Assembly (NCBI GenBank): GCA_002683825.1
Contig: NYUD01000082.1
Location: 1 to 54,043, forward strand
From: Planctomycetota bacterium
GTDB lineage: Bacteria; Planctomycetota; UBA1135; GCA-002686595
Direction of reading: 5' to 3'
Length of the DNA stretch: 54,043 bases
Shown here: positions 43,815-52,104 of the stretch, piece by piece
How the letters are laid out: the number at the start of each line of letters is the position of its first letter
Position numbering within the stretch: the stretch's first letter is position 1
Translations under genes and position numbers: made by a program
Notes under the pieces: model-generated
What the model saw: only the letters and a program-made list of their open reading frames with translations
Database searches by the model: none
What the model was told of the DNA's origin: nothing

Positions 43815-44438
43815 ATGTCCACTCCCTTCAACTCCACGGTATCCGTGGCCAACGTCGATCCGTTCGTCCCGCGGGCTCTGCTCGCGGGCCTGCGGCGTGT
43901 CGGGGCCCGGCCCGTCCCGTGTGAATCCGGCCGCGAAGTGGAACGGGCCGGATCCCTGGTCTTCTCCGCCGGCTGCCCCTTCGGCACCGCCGCACACCTG
44001 CTCGAAAGACGCGGCCTGAAGCACGCCCTGCGGGCGCGCATCCTGGAGGGGCGCCCGACCCTGGCCATCGGCACGGCCATGCAACTGTTCGCCATGGCCA
44101 GCGACGAGAGCCCGGGCGCGGTCGGCCTCGAGATCCTGGAAATAACGATCCGCCGCTTTCGCGGCGATCTGGTCGTGCCTCACCTCGGGTGGAACATCGT
44201 GGTTCCCGAGTTCGATACAGAGCTTCTGAAGGAGAGCCACGCCTATTTCTCGAACGCCTACTGCATGGAACGCGCTCCCAAGCACTGGAGTGCGGCCTGG
44301 AGCGAGTACGGAGGTCCGTTCGTCGCCGCAATCGAACGGACCTCCGTACTCGCTTGCCAGTTCCATCCGGAGCTTTCTGGAAAATCCGGACTCGAGCTGA
44401 TCCGCAACTGGCTCGAGAAAGAGCGCGTGGCGTGCTGA
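43815..44438 (+). CDS. HisH-like glutamine amidotransferase homologue lacking the catalytic cysteine
   Basis: The 207-residue protein matches HisH, the glutaminase subunit of imidazole glycerol phosphate synthase, in VPHLGWNIVVPEF, EYGGPFVAAIERTSVLACQFHPELSGKSGLELIRNWL and RRGLKHALRARILEGRPTLAIGTAMQLF. At the nucleophile motif GICLGMQ it has AIGTAMQ: the cysteine is Gly86 (codon GGC at 44070-44072). His184 and Glu186 of the triad remain in HPE. The oxyanion motif PGVGAFG is also changed, to SAGCPFG. It should not hydrolyse glutamine. It overlaps the HisF-like gene by seven bases and contains a perfect 22-bp inverted repeat. It is not an ordinary hisH; a structural or regulatory role is inferred. 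Confidence 0.82.
   Translation: MSTPFNSTVSVANVDPFVPRALLAGLRRVGARPVPCESGREVERAGSLVFSAGCPFGTAAHLLERRGLKHALRARILEGRPTLAIGTAMQLFAMASDESPGAVGLEILEITIRRFRGDLVVPHLGWNIVVPEFDTELLKESHAYFSNAYCMERAPKHWSAAWSEYGGPFVAAIERTSVLACQFHPELSGKSGLELIRNWLEKERVAC
44301..44354. repeat. Perfect 22-bp inverted repeat inside the HisH-like gene
   Basis: Bases 44301-44322 are the exact reverse complement of 44333-44354, separated by ten bases. The arms encode SEYGGPF and ERTSVLA. The mRNA would form a very stable hairpin just before the HPE codons. Position 44300/44355 adds a G-U pair. The reading frame is intact through it, so it is either a retained template-switch correction or an RNA element. Confidence 0.9.
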
Positions 44439-45127
44439 CCGTTCGCGTGATCGCACGGCTGGATGTGGCGACGAAACGCGCCCCGCTCAAACGCGCTCGG
44501 GAGCTCGAAGCCTGCGGTGCCGACGCACTCTGGATTTTCGGCAACCACGTGGACTGCACGCTCCATGTCGTCGGCAAGCTGCGTTCCGAGATCTCCATCC
44601 CGATCGCCGCAGCCTGCCCCGCGGATCTAGAGAATATCTCGGAGTGCTTCGAGGCCGGTGCCGACCGGGTCTTGCTTCCCGCCCATGCCCTGAGCACGAT
44701 CGCCGCGGTCGCCGAGCGTTACGGCAGCTCCTCCACGACGGCCGCCATCGATACGATCGAGGGTGAGCCGGACAAGGGCTCGCGCCTCCGACCCGAACCC
44801 GCGGGTTCGCCCTCCGACGATCCGGTTCACCTGGCCCGCCTCGCCGCCGAACACGGGGCGGGGGAGATCGCTCTGTCCACCTTCTGCAGAGCGGGCGCGC
44901 TCTCTGCCCCCGACGGCGAATGGACGGCTGCGATCTCCTCGACCCTCCAGGTCCCCCTCGTGGCCGCAGGAATCGCGACCTGGGAGCAGGGCTACACCGC
45001 GCTATCTGCCGGGGCGGATGCGGTCCTGGCCAGGGACTCGGTAGGAGAAGCCGCACGGAGCATCGTGAGAGTCAAGTTCCACCTGGCCGAACTCGGGATC
45101 CGGGTGCGGCCCCAGGTGGGCTCCTAG
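44432..45127 (+). CDS. HisF-like TIM-barrel homologue with altered active site
   Basis: From the GTG at 44432, inside the end of the HisH-like gene, the product has 231 residues; true HisF is about 250. Similarity to HisF is clear in RVIARLDVATKRA, EACGADALWIFG, ECFEAGADRVLLPAHALSTIAAVAERYGS, AAIDT, HGAGEIALSTFCRAG and SAGADAVLARDSVGEA. Asp11 of RLDV is kept. The second catalytic Asp (TSxDRDG) is Cys152 in STFCRAG, the loop after Asp11 is about 20 residues shorter, and the phosphate motif SGG is AGI. The cyclase reaction is unlikely. The pair could be a repurposed complex. Ordinary histidine biosynthesis would need another hisHF. Confidence 0.8.
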   Translation: MLTVRVIARLDVATKRAPLKRARELEACGADALWIFGNHVDCTLHVVGKLRSEISIPIAAACPADLENISECFEAGADRVLLPAHALSTIAAVAERYGSSSTTAAIDTIEGEPDKGSRLRPEPAGSPSDDPVHLARLAAEHGAGEIALSTFCRAGALSAPDGEWTAAISSTLQVPLVAAGIATWEQGYTALSAGADAVLARDSVGEAARSIVRVKFHLAELGIRVRPQVGS

Positions 45128-45138
45128 CCGCGACGGTA

Positions 45139-45191
45139 TCCGCGGAAGCCTCGCAAGAACTAGACCGGTTCCAGTTCCGCGGAAGCCTCGC
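45139..45191. repeat. 16-bp direct repeat at the end of the M16 peptidase gene
   Basis: TCCGCGGAAGCCTCGC occurs at 45139-45154 and again at 45176-45191, start to start 37 bases. The second copy codes for the last residues of the peptidase gene on the minus strand; the first lies just beyond its stop, in the gap to the convergent HisF-like gene. It looks like a small local duplication. Confidence 0.75.
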
Positions 45192-47850
45192 GCACCGGCC
45201 CGAGCCCCAGGGCTTCAAGCTGGGGAGCGACCTTTTCCTTGTCGCCGGCGATCACGCAAGTGATGTTCTCTTTCTCGAGGTAGCGGGCGGCCAGCGCGTC
45301 CATGTCGGCGGCGGTGAACGTTGCGAGCCACTTGTAGCGTTGGGCGGTGTAGTCCTCCGGGAAGGAGTAGCGCGCGATGTTTTCGAGCATCCCGAGGCGC
45401 GCGTGGGCCGACTCGAGGCTGCAACCGATGGCCTGGGCAATCGCGCGCCGCGTGAAATCGACCTCGGATGCTTTCACACCCTCGTGGATGCCCTTTAGTT
45501 CGGTGATCACCTCCGAAACCGCGGGGCCCGTCACCGCGGTTTCGACCGCGCAGCCGACCACGAAATTGCCCGGGGTCAAGCCTCCCGTGAGGCTCGAGTG
45601 CACGGAGTAGGTGTAGCCCTTGTTTTCGCGCAGGTTCAGGTTCAAGCGACTGGTGAAGGAACCGCCGAGCATGTAGTTCAGCACGAAGAGCGGGAAGAAG
45701 TCGGGATCCGTGCGGGCCAAGGCGCGGTGCCCGATCCGCAGCTCGGATTGCGCTGCGCCGGGCTTGTCGACGATGTGTAAGCGGATGCCCTTCGGGAAGG
45801 CTTGACTCTGAAACATCTCCGGTGCAGGGGGTGCTGGAGTTTCCCCGGCACCGACCAGTCTTTCGAAAAGCTCCCGGCAGCCCGCCGCATCGCGATCGCC
45901 AACGATCGAAAGAATGGCGTCCTGCAGGTGAACGTGCTCGCGCCAGAACCGGCGCACGTCGTCCGGAGAAAGCGCGCCTATCGACTCCTCCGTACCGTAC
46001 TGCGGCGAGCCCTTGATCGTTTCTCTACCGTAGGTCAGCGCCGCAAAAGCCTCGCTGGCCACTTCTCCAATGCGATCCGCGCGGGTCTGGATGTCGACCA
46101 GGCGCTGGCGTCGGATGCGTTCGAAGTCCTCCTCGTCGAAGCGCGGCTGGCGCACGACCTCAGCCAACAGATCGGCCGCCCGGGGCAGGTGCTCGTTCAG
46201 TACGGCGAGCTCGATCCGCAAGTGGTCGTCGTCGGAACGGACGAAGAGTTCGGCCCCCAGACCATCCAGTTCGTCCTGCAGCTCGGTGCCGGAATGGCGC
46301 TGCGTGCCCTCCTCGAGCATCTCCGCCGTCAGCGAGCACAGGCCCAGCTTGGCCTGGGTTTCGAGCAGGCGCCCGGCCGGAATCGAAAGGGAGATACGCG
46401 TCAGCGGCAGCTTTTCGTAGGGCGTACCGAGAACCGCGGGCCCGTCTGCGATCTGCGTTCTCCAGACCGGCGGTGCCACGAAGGGGCGTTCGGGTTCCGG
46501 CGCCGGCTTGACGCTGCGGCAGAGTTCCACCTCGTCCCTTTCCTGGGGGCCGGTGCGACCGCTCGCTGCGAGTTCGATGCGGCCCATCGGCACGCAGGAA
46601 ACCGCCACGTAAGGCCGGTCGAAGAGATACCTCTTTGCGGCCGAGACCAGCTCTTCGGCAGTGACCGCACGGTGTCTGGCAAAGTCCTCGTCGATCCGAC
46701 CGGGATCGCCCGAGAAGCAGTTGTCGAAGGCGAGCCGATTCGTCCGCGATGAAACGGTTTCGAGGGCCCGCAGGAGCGCGCCTTCGCGGCGGTTCTTCAG
46801 GCGCTCGAGCCGGGCCGGATCCACCCCCTCCCGCACGAATTGTTCGATCAGCTGGTGTACGCGCCGCTCGAGCGCGTCGAGGGAAACGCCTTCGAAGGGC
46901 CGCAGCTCCAGCATCAGCTTTCCCGCCCGCTCCTGCGAGGAATGGGCGATCATGACCCGGCTGGCGAGCTGCTCCTCGATCATCAGCACCCGATCGAGGA
47001 GGGACGACTTGTTCGCCGACAGGACGTCGGTCAGGAGGTCGAGCGCAGCCTCGTTCTCGTGCCAGGCTTCGACGGTCGGCCAGACCAGAGTCAGCTGGGG
47101 CTGGCGAATGCGATCTTCGAGCACGACCCGTCGCGTGTGTTTCAAACGGGCCGGCAAGGGCTCCGGCCGATCGACGGCCGGCCCCCTCGGAATCGGACCG
47201 AAATAGCGCTGGAGCAGCTCCTTCGCCCGGGCGGGATCGAAGTCCCCGCCGATCGCCAGGGTCGCATTGTTCGGGCCGTACCAGCGACGGAAAAAGCGTG
47301 CGATGTCGTCCAGGCTCGCCGCTTCGATGTCCGCCATCGCGCCGATCGTCGGCCAGCTGTAGGGATGGCCCCCGGGATACAGCGCGTCCAGTACGTTCTC
47401 ATACACCAGTCCGTAGGGGCGGTTCTCGTAGCTCTGCCGACGTTCGTTCATGACGACGTCGCGCTGATTGTCGAGCTTCTCCTGGGTCATCGCCGGCAAA
47501 AGGCACCCCATTCGATCCGCCTCGAGCCACAGAGCGAGTTCGAGTTGGTTGGCCGGCAAGGTCTCGTAGTAGTTCGTGCGGTCCTGGTTGGTCGTACCGT
47601 TCAGGGTTCCGCCGGCCTCCTGGATCAGCTTGAAGTGATCGTTGTCCATCACGTTGGCGGATCCCTGGAAGAGCATGTGCTCGAAGAGGTGCGCGAAGCC
47701 AGACAGGCCTTCATCCTCGCGCGAACTCCCCACGTGGTAGTAGACGTAGACCGAAACCACCGGATCGGAGCGGTCCTCATGCAGGACGACCTCCAGGCCG
47801 TTCTCGAGGACGTACTTCTCATGGGGAAGGATCTTGGAGTGCGTTTGCAT
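45160..47850 (-). CDS. M16-family zinc metallopeptidase (two-domain)
   Basis: This 896-residue protein has two M16 repeats. The N-terminal one carries the inverted zinc motif HLFEH (His54, Glu57, His58) and the downstream glutamate in QRDVVMNERRQSYENR. The second repeat, which ends in NYMLGGSFTSRLNLNLRENKGYTYSVHSS, has no HxxEH and keeps the fold. No signal peptide is obvious. M16 enzymes degrade peptides or process proteins. It is the last gene of the run after DUF4340, 53 bases downstream. Size and arrangement are as in bacterial pitrilysin-type proteins. Confidence 0.93.
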   Translation of the reverse strand: MQTHSKILPHEKYVLENGLEVVLHEDRSDPVVSVYVYYHVGSSREDEGLSGFAHLFEHMLFQGSANVMDNDHFKLIQEAGGTLNGTTNQDRTNYYETLPANQLELALWLEADRMGCLLPAMTQEKLDNQRDVVMNERRQSYENRPYGLVYENVLDALYPGGHPYSWPTIGAMADIEAASLDDIARFFRRWYGPNNATLAIGGDFDPARAKELLQRYFGPIPRGPAVDRPEPLPARLKHTRRVVLEDRIRQPQLTLVWPTVEAWHENEAALDLLTDVLSANKSSLLDRVLMIEEQLASRVMIAHSSQERAGKLMLELRPFEGVSLDALERRVHQLIEQFVREGVDPARLERLKNRREGALLRALETVSSRTNRLAFDNCFSGDPGRIDEDFARHRAVTAEELVSAAKRYLFDRPYVAVSCVPMGRIELAASGRTGPQERDEVELCRSVKPAPEPERPFVAPPVWRTQIADGPAVLGTPYEKLPLTRISLSIPAGRLLETQAKLGLCSLTAEMLEEGTQRHSGTELQDELDGLGAELFVRSDDDHLRIELAVLNEHLPRAADLLAEVVRQPRFDEEDFERIRRQRLVDIQTRADRIGEVASEAFAALTYGRETIKGSPQYGTEESIGALSPDDVRRFWREHVHLQDAILSIVGDRDAAGCRELFERLVGAGETPAPPAPEMFQSQAFPKGIRLHIVDKPGAAQSELRIGHRALARTDPDFFPLFVLNYMLGGSFTSRLNLNLRENKGYTYSVHSSLTGGLTPGNFVVGCAVETAVTGPAVSEVITELKGIHEGVKASEVDFTRRAIAQAIGCSLESAHARLGMLENIARYSFPEDYTAQRYKWLATFTAADMDALAARYLEKENITCVIAGDKEKVAPQLEALGLGPVREASAELEPV

Positions 47851-47903
47851 CGGCGGAGAGCGATGTAGAGAGAGGGGACGAACTCCCTCGCGTGGACAGC
47901 AGG

Positions 47904-49748
47904 CTAGTTTCCGAAAAGCTTCAGCAGCTCCTCGAAACAGGCCGCGTCGACCTCCGCCAGCTGCCCTTCCGCCGTGCGGCAGTAGGACAGACCGCCGGAG
48001 TCGCGACCGAGCGAGAATCCTAGCGTTCCGCCGTAGCTGGTGCGGATCTCTATGCGGACTTCTCGTGGATCTCTACGCTCACCCCGTGGGTCCGGCTCCA
48101 GCCAGCGCCTGGCCTTGAGGCTCAGCAGCCCCCGATCCAGGGCCGAGACAAAGACCGCCGGGGCCTGGGTGCGGGTTCCCTGCGCGGTCCAGCGATTCTT
48201 GCCGTCGTTGAGGTAGACGAGGGTCTCGCTTTCCCGGGTGAGCTCGACCTGTCGCAGCTCGGCCTCGAGGCTTTGCTCGCCGAATCCAAAGATCCGCAGA
48301 CTGCGAAAGGCATCGAGCGGGGTGCCGCAAAGCTCGATCATCTCCTCGCCGATCCATCCGCAAAGCTGGTCACCGTCCCGCAGGAACAATCGGCCGACGG
48401 CAGCGCTCTCTCGCTCGCGGTGAGAGACTCCCAGGCTTCCGGAGAAACGCAGCCCCGAAACGGTCTGCACGGCGAAGCGGAGTTCGTCGTCCCCGGCCCC
48501 GTAGGTCACTCCCTCGAGGCCCGGATAGTTTCCCAGCTGAACGTGCTCGAGCAGCGCCAGTGCATCCTCGACCGCAGCCGCATTGGCCGTGTAACGGAGG
48601 GACTCGCTCGTCACCTCGTCGAGGGGGGATTCCGAGACCTGCCACACGGCCCGCTTCGCCCTGCCCTCCCGCGCGAGCAGAAGGCGTTTCCCCTCGCGCT
48701 CGAGTTCCAGACGCACCATCTCACGACGAAACGCACGCACGAGCTGATAGTCCAGGAGCTCCTCCACCGGTCGTGCCAGAAGTTGCACGAGCTTGGAACT
48801 GACCCCCCACACGTGCTCGAAGCCTTCCCGACGACAGGTCCAGGTCAGTCGCTCCGCGGGAGTGTCCTCGGCGTCGATGGGGAGGTGGCCGAAGTGGAGC
48901 GTGGTGGGTTCCCCGTCCTCGTCCCGGAGCTCGACCGTCATCGCCGGAGGATCCAGTCCCCACCTGCTGTAGTCGCGCGGTGCATCGTCGTGAAACAACT
49001 CGACCTTGAGCTCGGCCGCGCCGCGAATCAGGAGCATGATCGCATCCGAATTCAGGGCCACCCGCAAACCGTCCGTGCGCATCCAGTTCTGATCCAGCTG
49101 GGCCTCGAAGCGCAGATCGATGCGCCGGCCTTGGTCCTCGAGAAAGACCTCCCCGCGGCGCTTGAAGGCCGTGACCTGATGGGCGCGCAGGTGCGTCGCA
49201 TGCCGATCGCGATAGTCGTCGGAATTGCGGTCGAGGGTCGTGTACAGCGTGCGGAGCGTGCGAAAGATCCCGGCGTCCCCCCCCGAACCGTGACCCGGGA
49301 TGCGCACGAAAATGCGGCTGGGATCCAGGTCGAGCCCGCCGATCTCGAGCCGCAGCGTGCGATCCCCGTCGGGATCGGCCTGAACGAGCTCCAGAACGAT
49401 GCGCGGCGGATCCAGTTCGATGTCCCCCTCCCGGAGTTCCGTCTCCGCAATTCCGAGGCTCAACTCCACTTCCCGCAGCAACGTGCGCACCAGCGAAGAC
49501 ACGGCGGGATAGGCGATCGGGTCCGTCAGGAACCAGGAACCGAAACTGTCGCGCTCGAGCTTGACCTGAACCCCACGCTCGACGTTGTCGATGCGGACGC
49601 TCTTGATCTTGTCCTTGGCCAGCTGGGGAAAAAGCGGGTACTGGGGCAGTTCCGGTCCTCCGCTCTGGACGTCTTCCTGCTTCTTCTGCCAGAGCAGATA
49701 CGTAGCTCCAGCGAGCACGATAAGAAAAAGAAGCGTGCCCTTCTTCAC
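47904..49748 (-). CDS. DUF4340-domain membrane-anchored protein
   Basis: The 614-residue protein starts MKKGTLLFLIVLAGATYLLWQKKQ, an N-terminal membrane anchor, then DKIKSVRIDNVERGVQVKLERDSFGSWFLTDPIAYPAVSSLVRTLLREVELSLG, typical of DUF4340. The rest is beta-rich with repeated LRLEIGG and WQVSESPLD modules. The usual role of this family is unknown; it is often the fourth gene next to a GldA/GldF/GldG-like ABC system, as here. The ATG overlaps the stop of the GldG-like gene. It probably lies in the periplasm or on the outer face of the inner membrane. Confidence 0.88.
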   Translation of the reverse strand: MKKGTLLFLIVLAGATYLLWQKKQEDVQSGGPELPQYPLFPQLAKDKIKSVRIDNVERGVQVKLERDSFGSWFLTDPIAYPAVSSLVRTLLREVELSLGIAETELREGDIELDPPRIVLELVQADPDGDRTLRLEIGGLDLDPSRIFVRIPGHGSGGDAGIFRTLRTLYTTLDRNSDDYRDRHATHLRAHQVTAFKRRGEVFLEDQGRRIDLRFEAQLDQNWMRTDGLRVALNSDAIMLLIRGAAELKVELFHDDAPRDYSRWGLDPPAMTVELRDEDGEPTTLHFGHLPIDAEDTPAERLTWTCRREGFEHVWGVSSKLVQLLARPVEELLDYQLVRAFRREMVRLELEREGKRLLLAREGRAKRAVWQVSESPLDEVTSESLRYTANAAAVEDALALLEHVQLGNYPGLEGVTYGAGDDELRFAVQTVSGLRFSGSLGVSHRERESAAVGRLFLRDGDQLCGWIGEEMIELCGTPLDAFRSLRIFGFGEQSLEAELRQVELTRESETLVYLNDGKNRWTAQGTRTQAPAVFVSALDRGLLSLKARRWLEPDPRGERRDPREVRIEIRTSYGGTLGFSLGRDSGGLSYCRTAEGQLAEVDAACFEELLKLFGN

Positions 49749-51361
49749 GCACGCCGCCTACGCCAACCCAGAAGGGCACCCATGACGAGACAGGCCCCCG
49801 GGAATCCCACCCACAGGGTGTAGGTCAGAATCGGCAGCGCCGCGGAACGTTGCAATTCGAGGTGGCTCGCCTGCGGATCCCGGGGCGAGACCCGCAAGCG
49901 GTGCTCACGCTCGGCCAACCAGTTGAACAGATTGCGCACGAAATGCCGGTTGGCGTCGAGGTAACCGTTGCTCAAGAGCCCGACGCTGGCCGCGCCGACG
50001 ATGCGGGCGCGCCGCACGTTCGTGGCTCCGCTGACCTTGCTTGCGCCCAGCTCCAAGGTGCACAAGAGGGCCAGGTTCGTGTTTTTTTCTTCGGTGCCCC
50101 GGTCAAAGCTCCAATCGTAGAACCCATCGGGATCGGGAAGGTCCACCCAGGAGTCCGGAGGAACGACGATCAGGCGGGTTGGAAAACGCCCGCCTTCAAC
50201 CACCCGTGCTTCGATGGCCGGTGTGTTGGCAAAGGAGAGCTTGCGGTTGTGCTTGCGTTCGAGCTGCGCAACCTCGTGCGTATGGTCCATGCGGTTCTCC
50301 GCGATGCGAAAGATCGCGCACTGCGGATAGCCCGTCACCTTGACCCCCGTCGGGTCGATGATGGGCTGACAGACGACGCCGGGTTTCGCGATCATGCCCC
50401 ACCCGCTCATCAAGCGGACAACACCGTGGTCGAAGCGTTCCTCCAATTCCTCGCCGTGGGGGGCGACCAGGAGGCGGCCTCCGTCTTCGACCCACGCGCC
50501 TATCGCAGCGCTGGTCTCTTCGCCCAGGGGCTGGCGCGGTCCGGCGAGAACCACCACGGCAGCATCCTCGGGCACCCGGTTGGCGCTATCCTCCGGGTCC
50601 CAGGACTCGACCACGAATCCATCTCGCTCCAAGAGGCGCTTCAGACCCGAAAGACCGTCGGTCGTCGTTCCCTCGAGCGAGGCCTCTCCGTGTCCCTCGG
50701 AAAAGTAGATCTTCGGCGCGCGCCCGGAGGAGACCTTGAGCAAGGCCTGGACGAACGCCTCCTCGCCCTGAAAGTCCGTCATCCGGGCGGGGCGGAAGGG
50801 CGCGTTGGGGTTGAACGTGCGGAAGTCCACAACCCCGTTGATCCCCTGGCGCTGGAGGTAGTCGAGCAGGCGCACCGAAGGATGGCCCCAATCGATGGCC
50901 GCAATCTCGGAGAAGAAGCCCAGGATGCTGGTGCGCTCGCCGCAGCTGAACACGAGGACGTTCTCGCCCTCCACACGCAGCTCGCCCTGCCGAACCTGCG
51001 CCGCCTCCAGGTCCGTCGGCCCGAAGGTGTTGACCTCGAACTTGTCGCGGTGAGCCGTGGAGATGACCGCAAGGAAGTTCAGCATCCGAGACTGAACCTC
51101 GACGGTGACCTGATCGTAGGGCCGGACGAAGGGGCGGTAGAAGACGTCGATGACCACCTTCTCCGGCAGCCGGTCGATCACATCCTCGACCTCTTCGTCG
51201 AGCGTGTTGCGTTGGGACAGGGACAGGTCGAAGCGCACGAACCACCAGTCCGAAACGTCGATTGCGAGGGCCGCGGCGAAGATCGCAAGCACACCCCCCA
51301 GGCCGACCTGCATGGCCAGCGTGAATCGTGTTCCGCGTCCGATGTTGGTTCGTCGGCTCAT
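49745..51361 (-). CDS. GldG-like ABC transport auxiliary protein
   Basis: The 538-residue protein begins with an N-terminal membrane helix (TRFTLAMQVGLGGVLAIFAAALAI) at the ATG at 51361, which overlaps the permease stop (ATGA). A large domain similar to the GldG/ABC_transp_aux family follows (RFDLSLSQRNTLDEEVEDVIDRLPEKVVIDVFYRP, YFSEGHGEASL, VVVLAGPRQPLGEETSAAIGAWVEDGGRLLVAPHG). One C-terminal helix is present near residues 510-530. It works with the permease and ATPase upstream. The transported substrate is unknown; gliding is not implied. Longer upstream frames lie inside the permease and are shadows. Confidence 0.88.
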   Translation of the reverse strand: MSRRTNIGRGTRFTLAMQVGLGGVLAIFAAALAIDVSDWWFVRFDLSLSQRNTLDEEVEDVIDRLPEKVVIDVFYRPFVRPYDQVTVEVQSRMLNFLAVISTAHRDKFEVNTFGPTDLEAAQVRQGELRVEGENVLVFSCGERTSILGFFSEIAAIDWGHPSVRLLDYLQRQGINGVVDFRTFNPNAPFRPARMTDFQGEEAFVQALLKVSSGRAPKIYFSEGHGEASLEGTTTDGLSGLKRLLERDGFVVESWDPEDSANRVPEDAAVVVLAGPRQPLGEETSAAIGAWVEDGGRLLVAPHGEELEERFDHGVVRLMSGWGMIAKPGVVCQPIIDPTGVKVTGYPQCAIFRIAENRMDHTHEVAQLERKHNRKLSFANTPAIEARVVEGGRFPTRLIVVPPDSWVDLPDPDGFYDWSFDRGTEEKNTNLALLCTLELGASKVSGATNVRRARIVGAASVGLLSNGYLDANRHFVRNLFNWLAEREHRLRVSPRDPQASHLELQRSAALPILTYTLWVGFPGACLVMGALLGWRRRRA

Positions 51362-52104
51362 CCGAGCCACCTCCGCGCTTCCACGACCCGTACCGCGAGG
51401 AAGAGCAAGGCAGCGATCCAGGCGACGAAGAAGATCACGTGGGCCGAATCGATGGCGCCGGTCAGAAAGGAGCCCTGGAAGTGCGAGATCACATTGATCT
51501 TCTCGAGCACCCATGACAGGGCGTCCCCCAGGAGCCCCCCCGTGGGAGCTCCGGCCAGGGGAGCCGCCACGAAGATCACGTTCAAAACGATGGCGAAGAA
51601 AGCTGCGATCAGGGGCGTTCCGGAGGAAGCGCTGACCAAGATCCCGAGGGCCGTGAAGAGAAACGCCACGAGGATCGATCCGAACCAAGCCGTCAAGAGC
51701 TGCCCCCAATCCGGCGGCGCCCCCAGGGCGTGTACAACCACCCCGTAGAGAAGCGTCGTGGACAGAATCGTCGCCATCACCGTCACCGCCGCGATGGCCT
51801 TGCCGAAGACCACGGCCGTATCGCTGACCGGTGCGGTCAAGAGGAACTCGAGGACGCCCGAGCGCGACTCCTCGCTGATCATTCGCATCGTCAGGAGCGG
51901 CGGCAGGACGATGACCAACACCCAGAAAGGCCAGCCGCCGAGCAGAATCGAGAGCGAAGTGTTCACCTCGCCGCCGAAGCGCTTCAGCGCGTAGAGAAAG
52001 AAGAACGCGTGATAGAAGAGCGCCAGGCACAGAAGGATCCACACCAGAGGCGCGAAGAAGAACCCACTGAGCTCACGGCGGTAGATGGCCCTCCAGCCCC
52101 TCAT
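51358..52104 (-). CDS. ABC-2-type transporter permease (GldF-like)
   Basis: This 248-residue protein starts at the ATG at 52104 (MRGWRAIYRRELSGFFFAPLVWILLCLALF), which overlaps the ATPase stop by four bases. It has about six membrane helices and the ABC-2 pattern TMRMISEESRSGVLEFLLTAPVSDTAVVFGKAIAAV. This matches GldF/NosY-type permeases paired with GldA-type ATPases. With the ATPase and the GldG-like protein it forms an exporter-like complex in the inner membrane. Substrate not known. Confidence 0.9.
   Translation of the reverse strand: MRGWRAIYRRELSGFFFAPLVWILLCLALFYHAFFFLYALKRFGGEVNTSLSILLGGWPFWVLVIVLPPLLTMRMISEESRSGVLEFLLTAPVSDTAVVFGKAIAAVTVMATILSTTLLYGVVVHALGAPPDWGQLLTAWFGSILVAFLFTALGILVSASSGTPLIAAFFAIVLNVIFVAAPLAGAPTGGLLGDALSWVLEKINVISHFQGSFLTGAIDSAHVIFFVAWIAALLFLAVRVVEARRWLG

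Noticed and set aside
43815..45127. Calling the pair hisH and hisF
   Set aside because: The glutaminase nucleophile and the second cyclase aspartate are both replaced, so the gene symbols would mislead.
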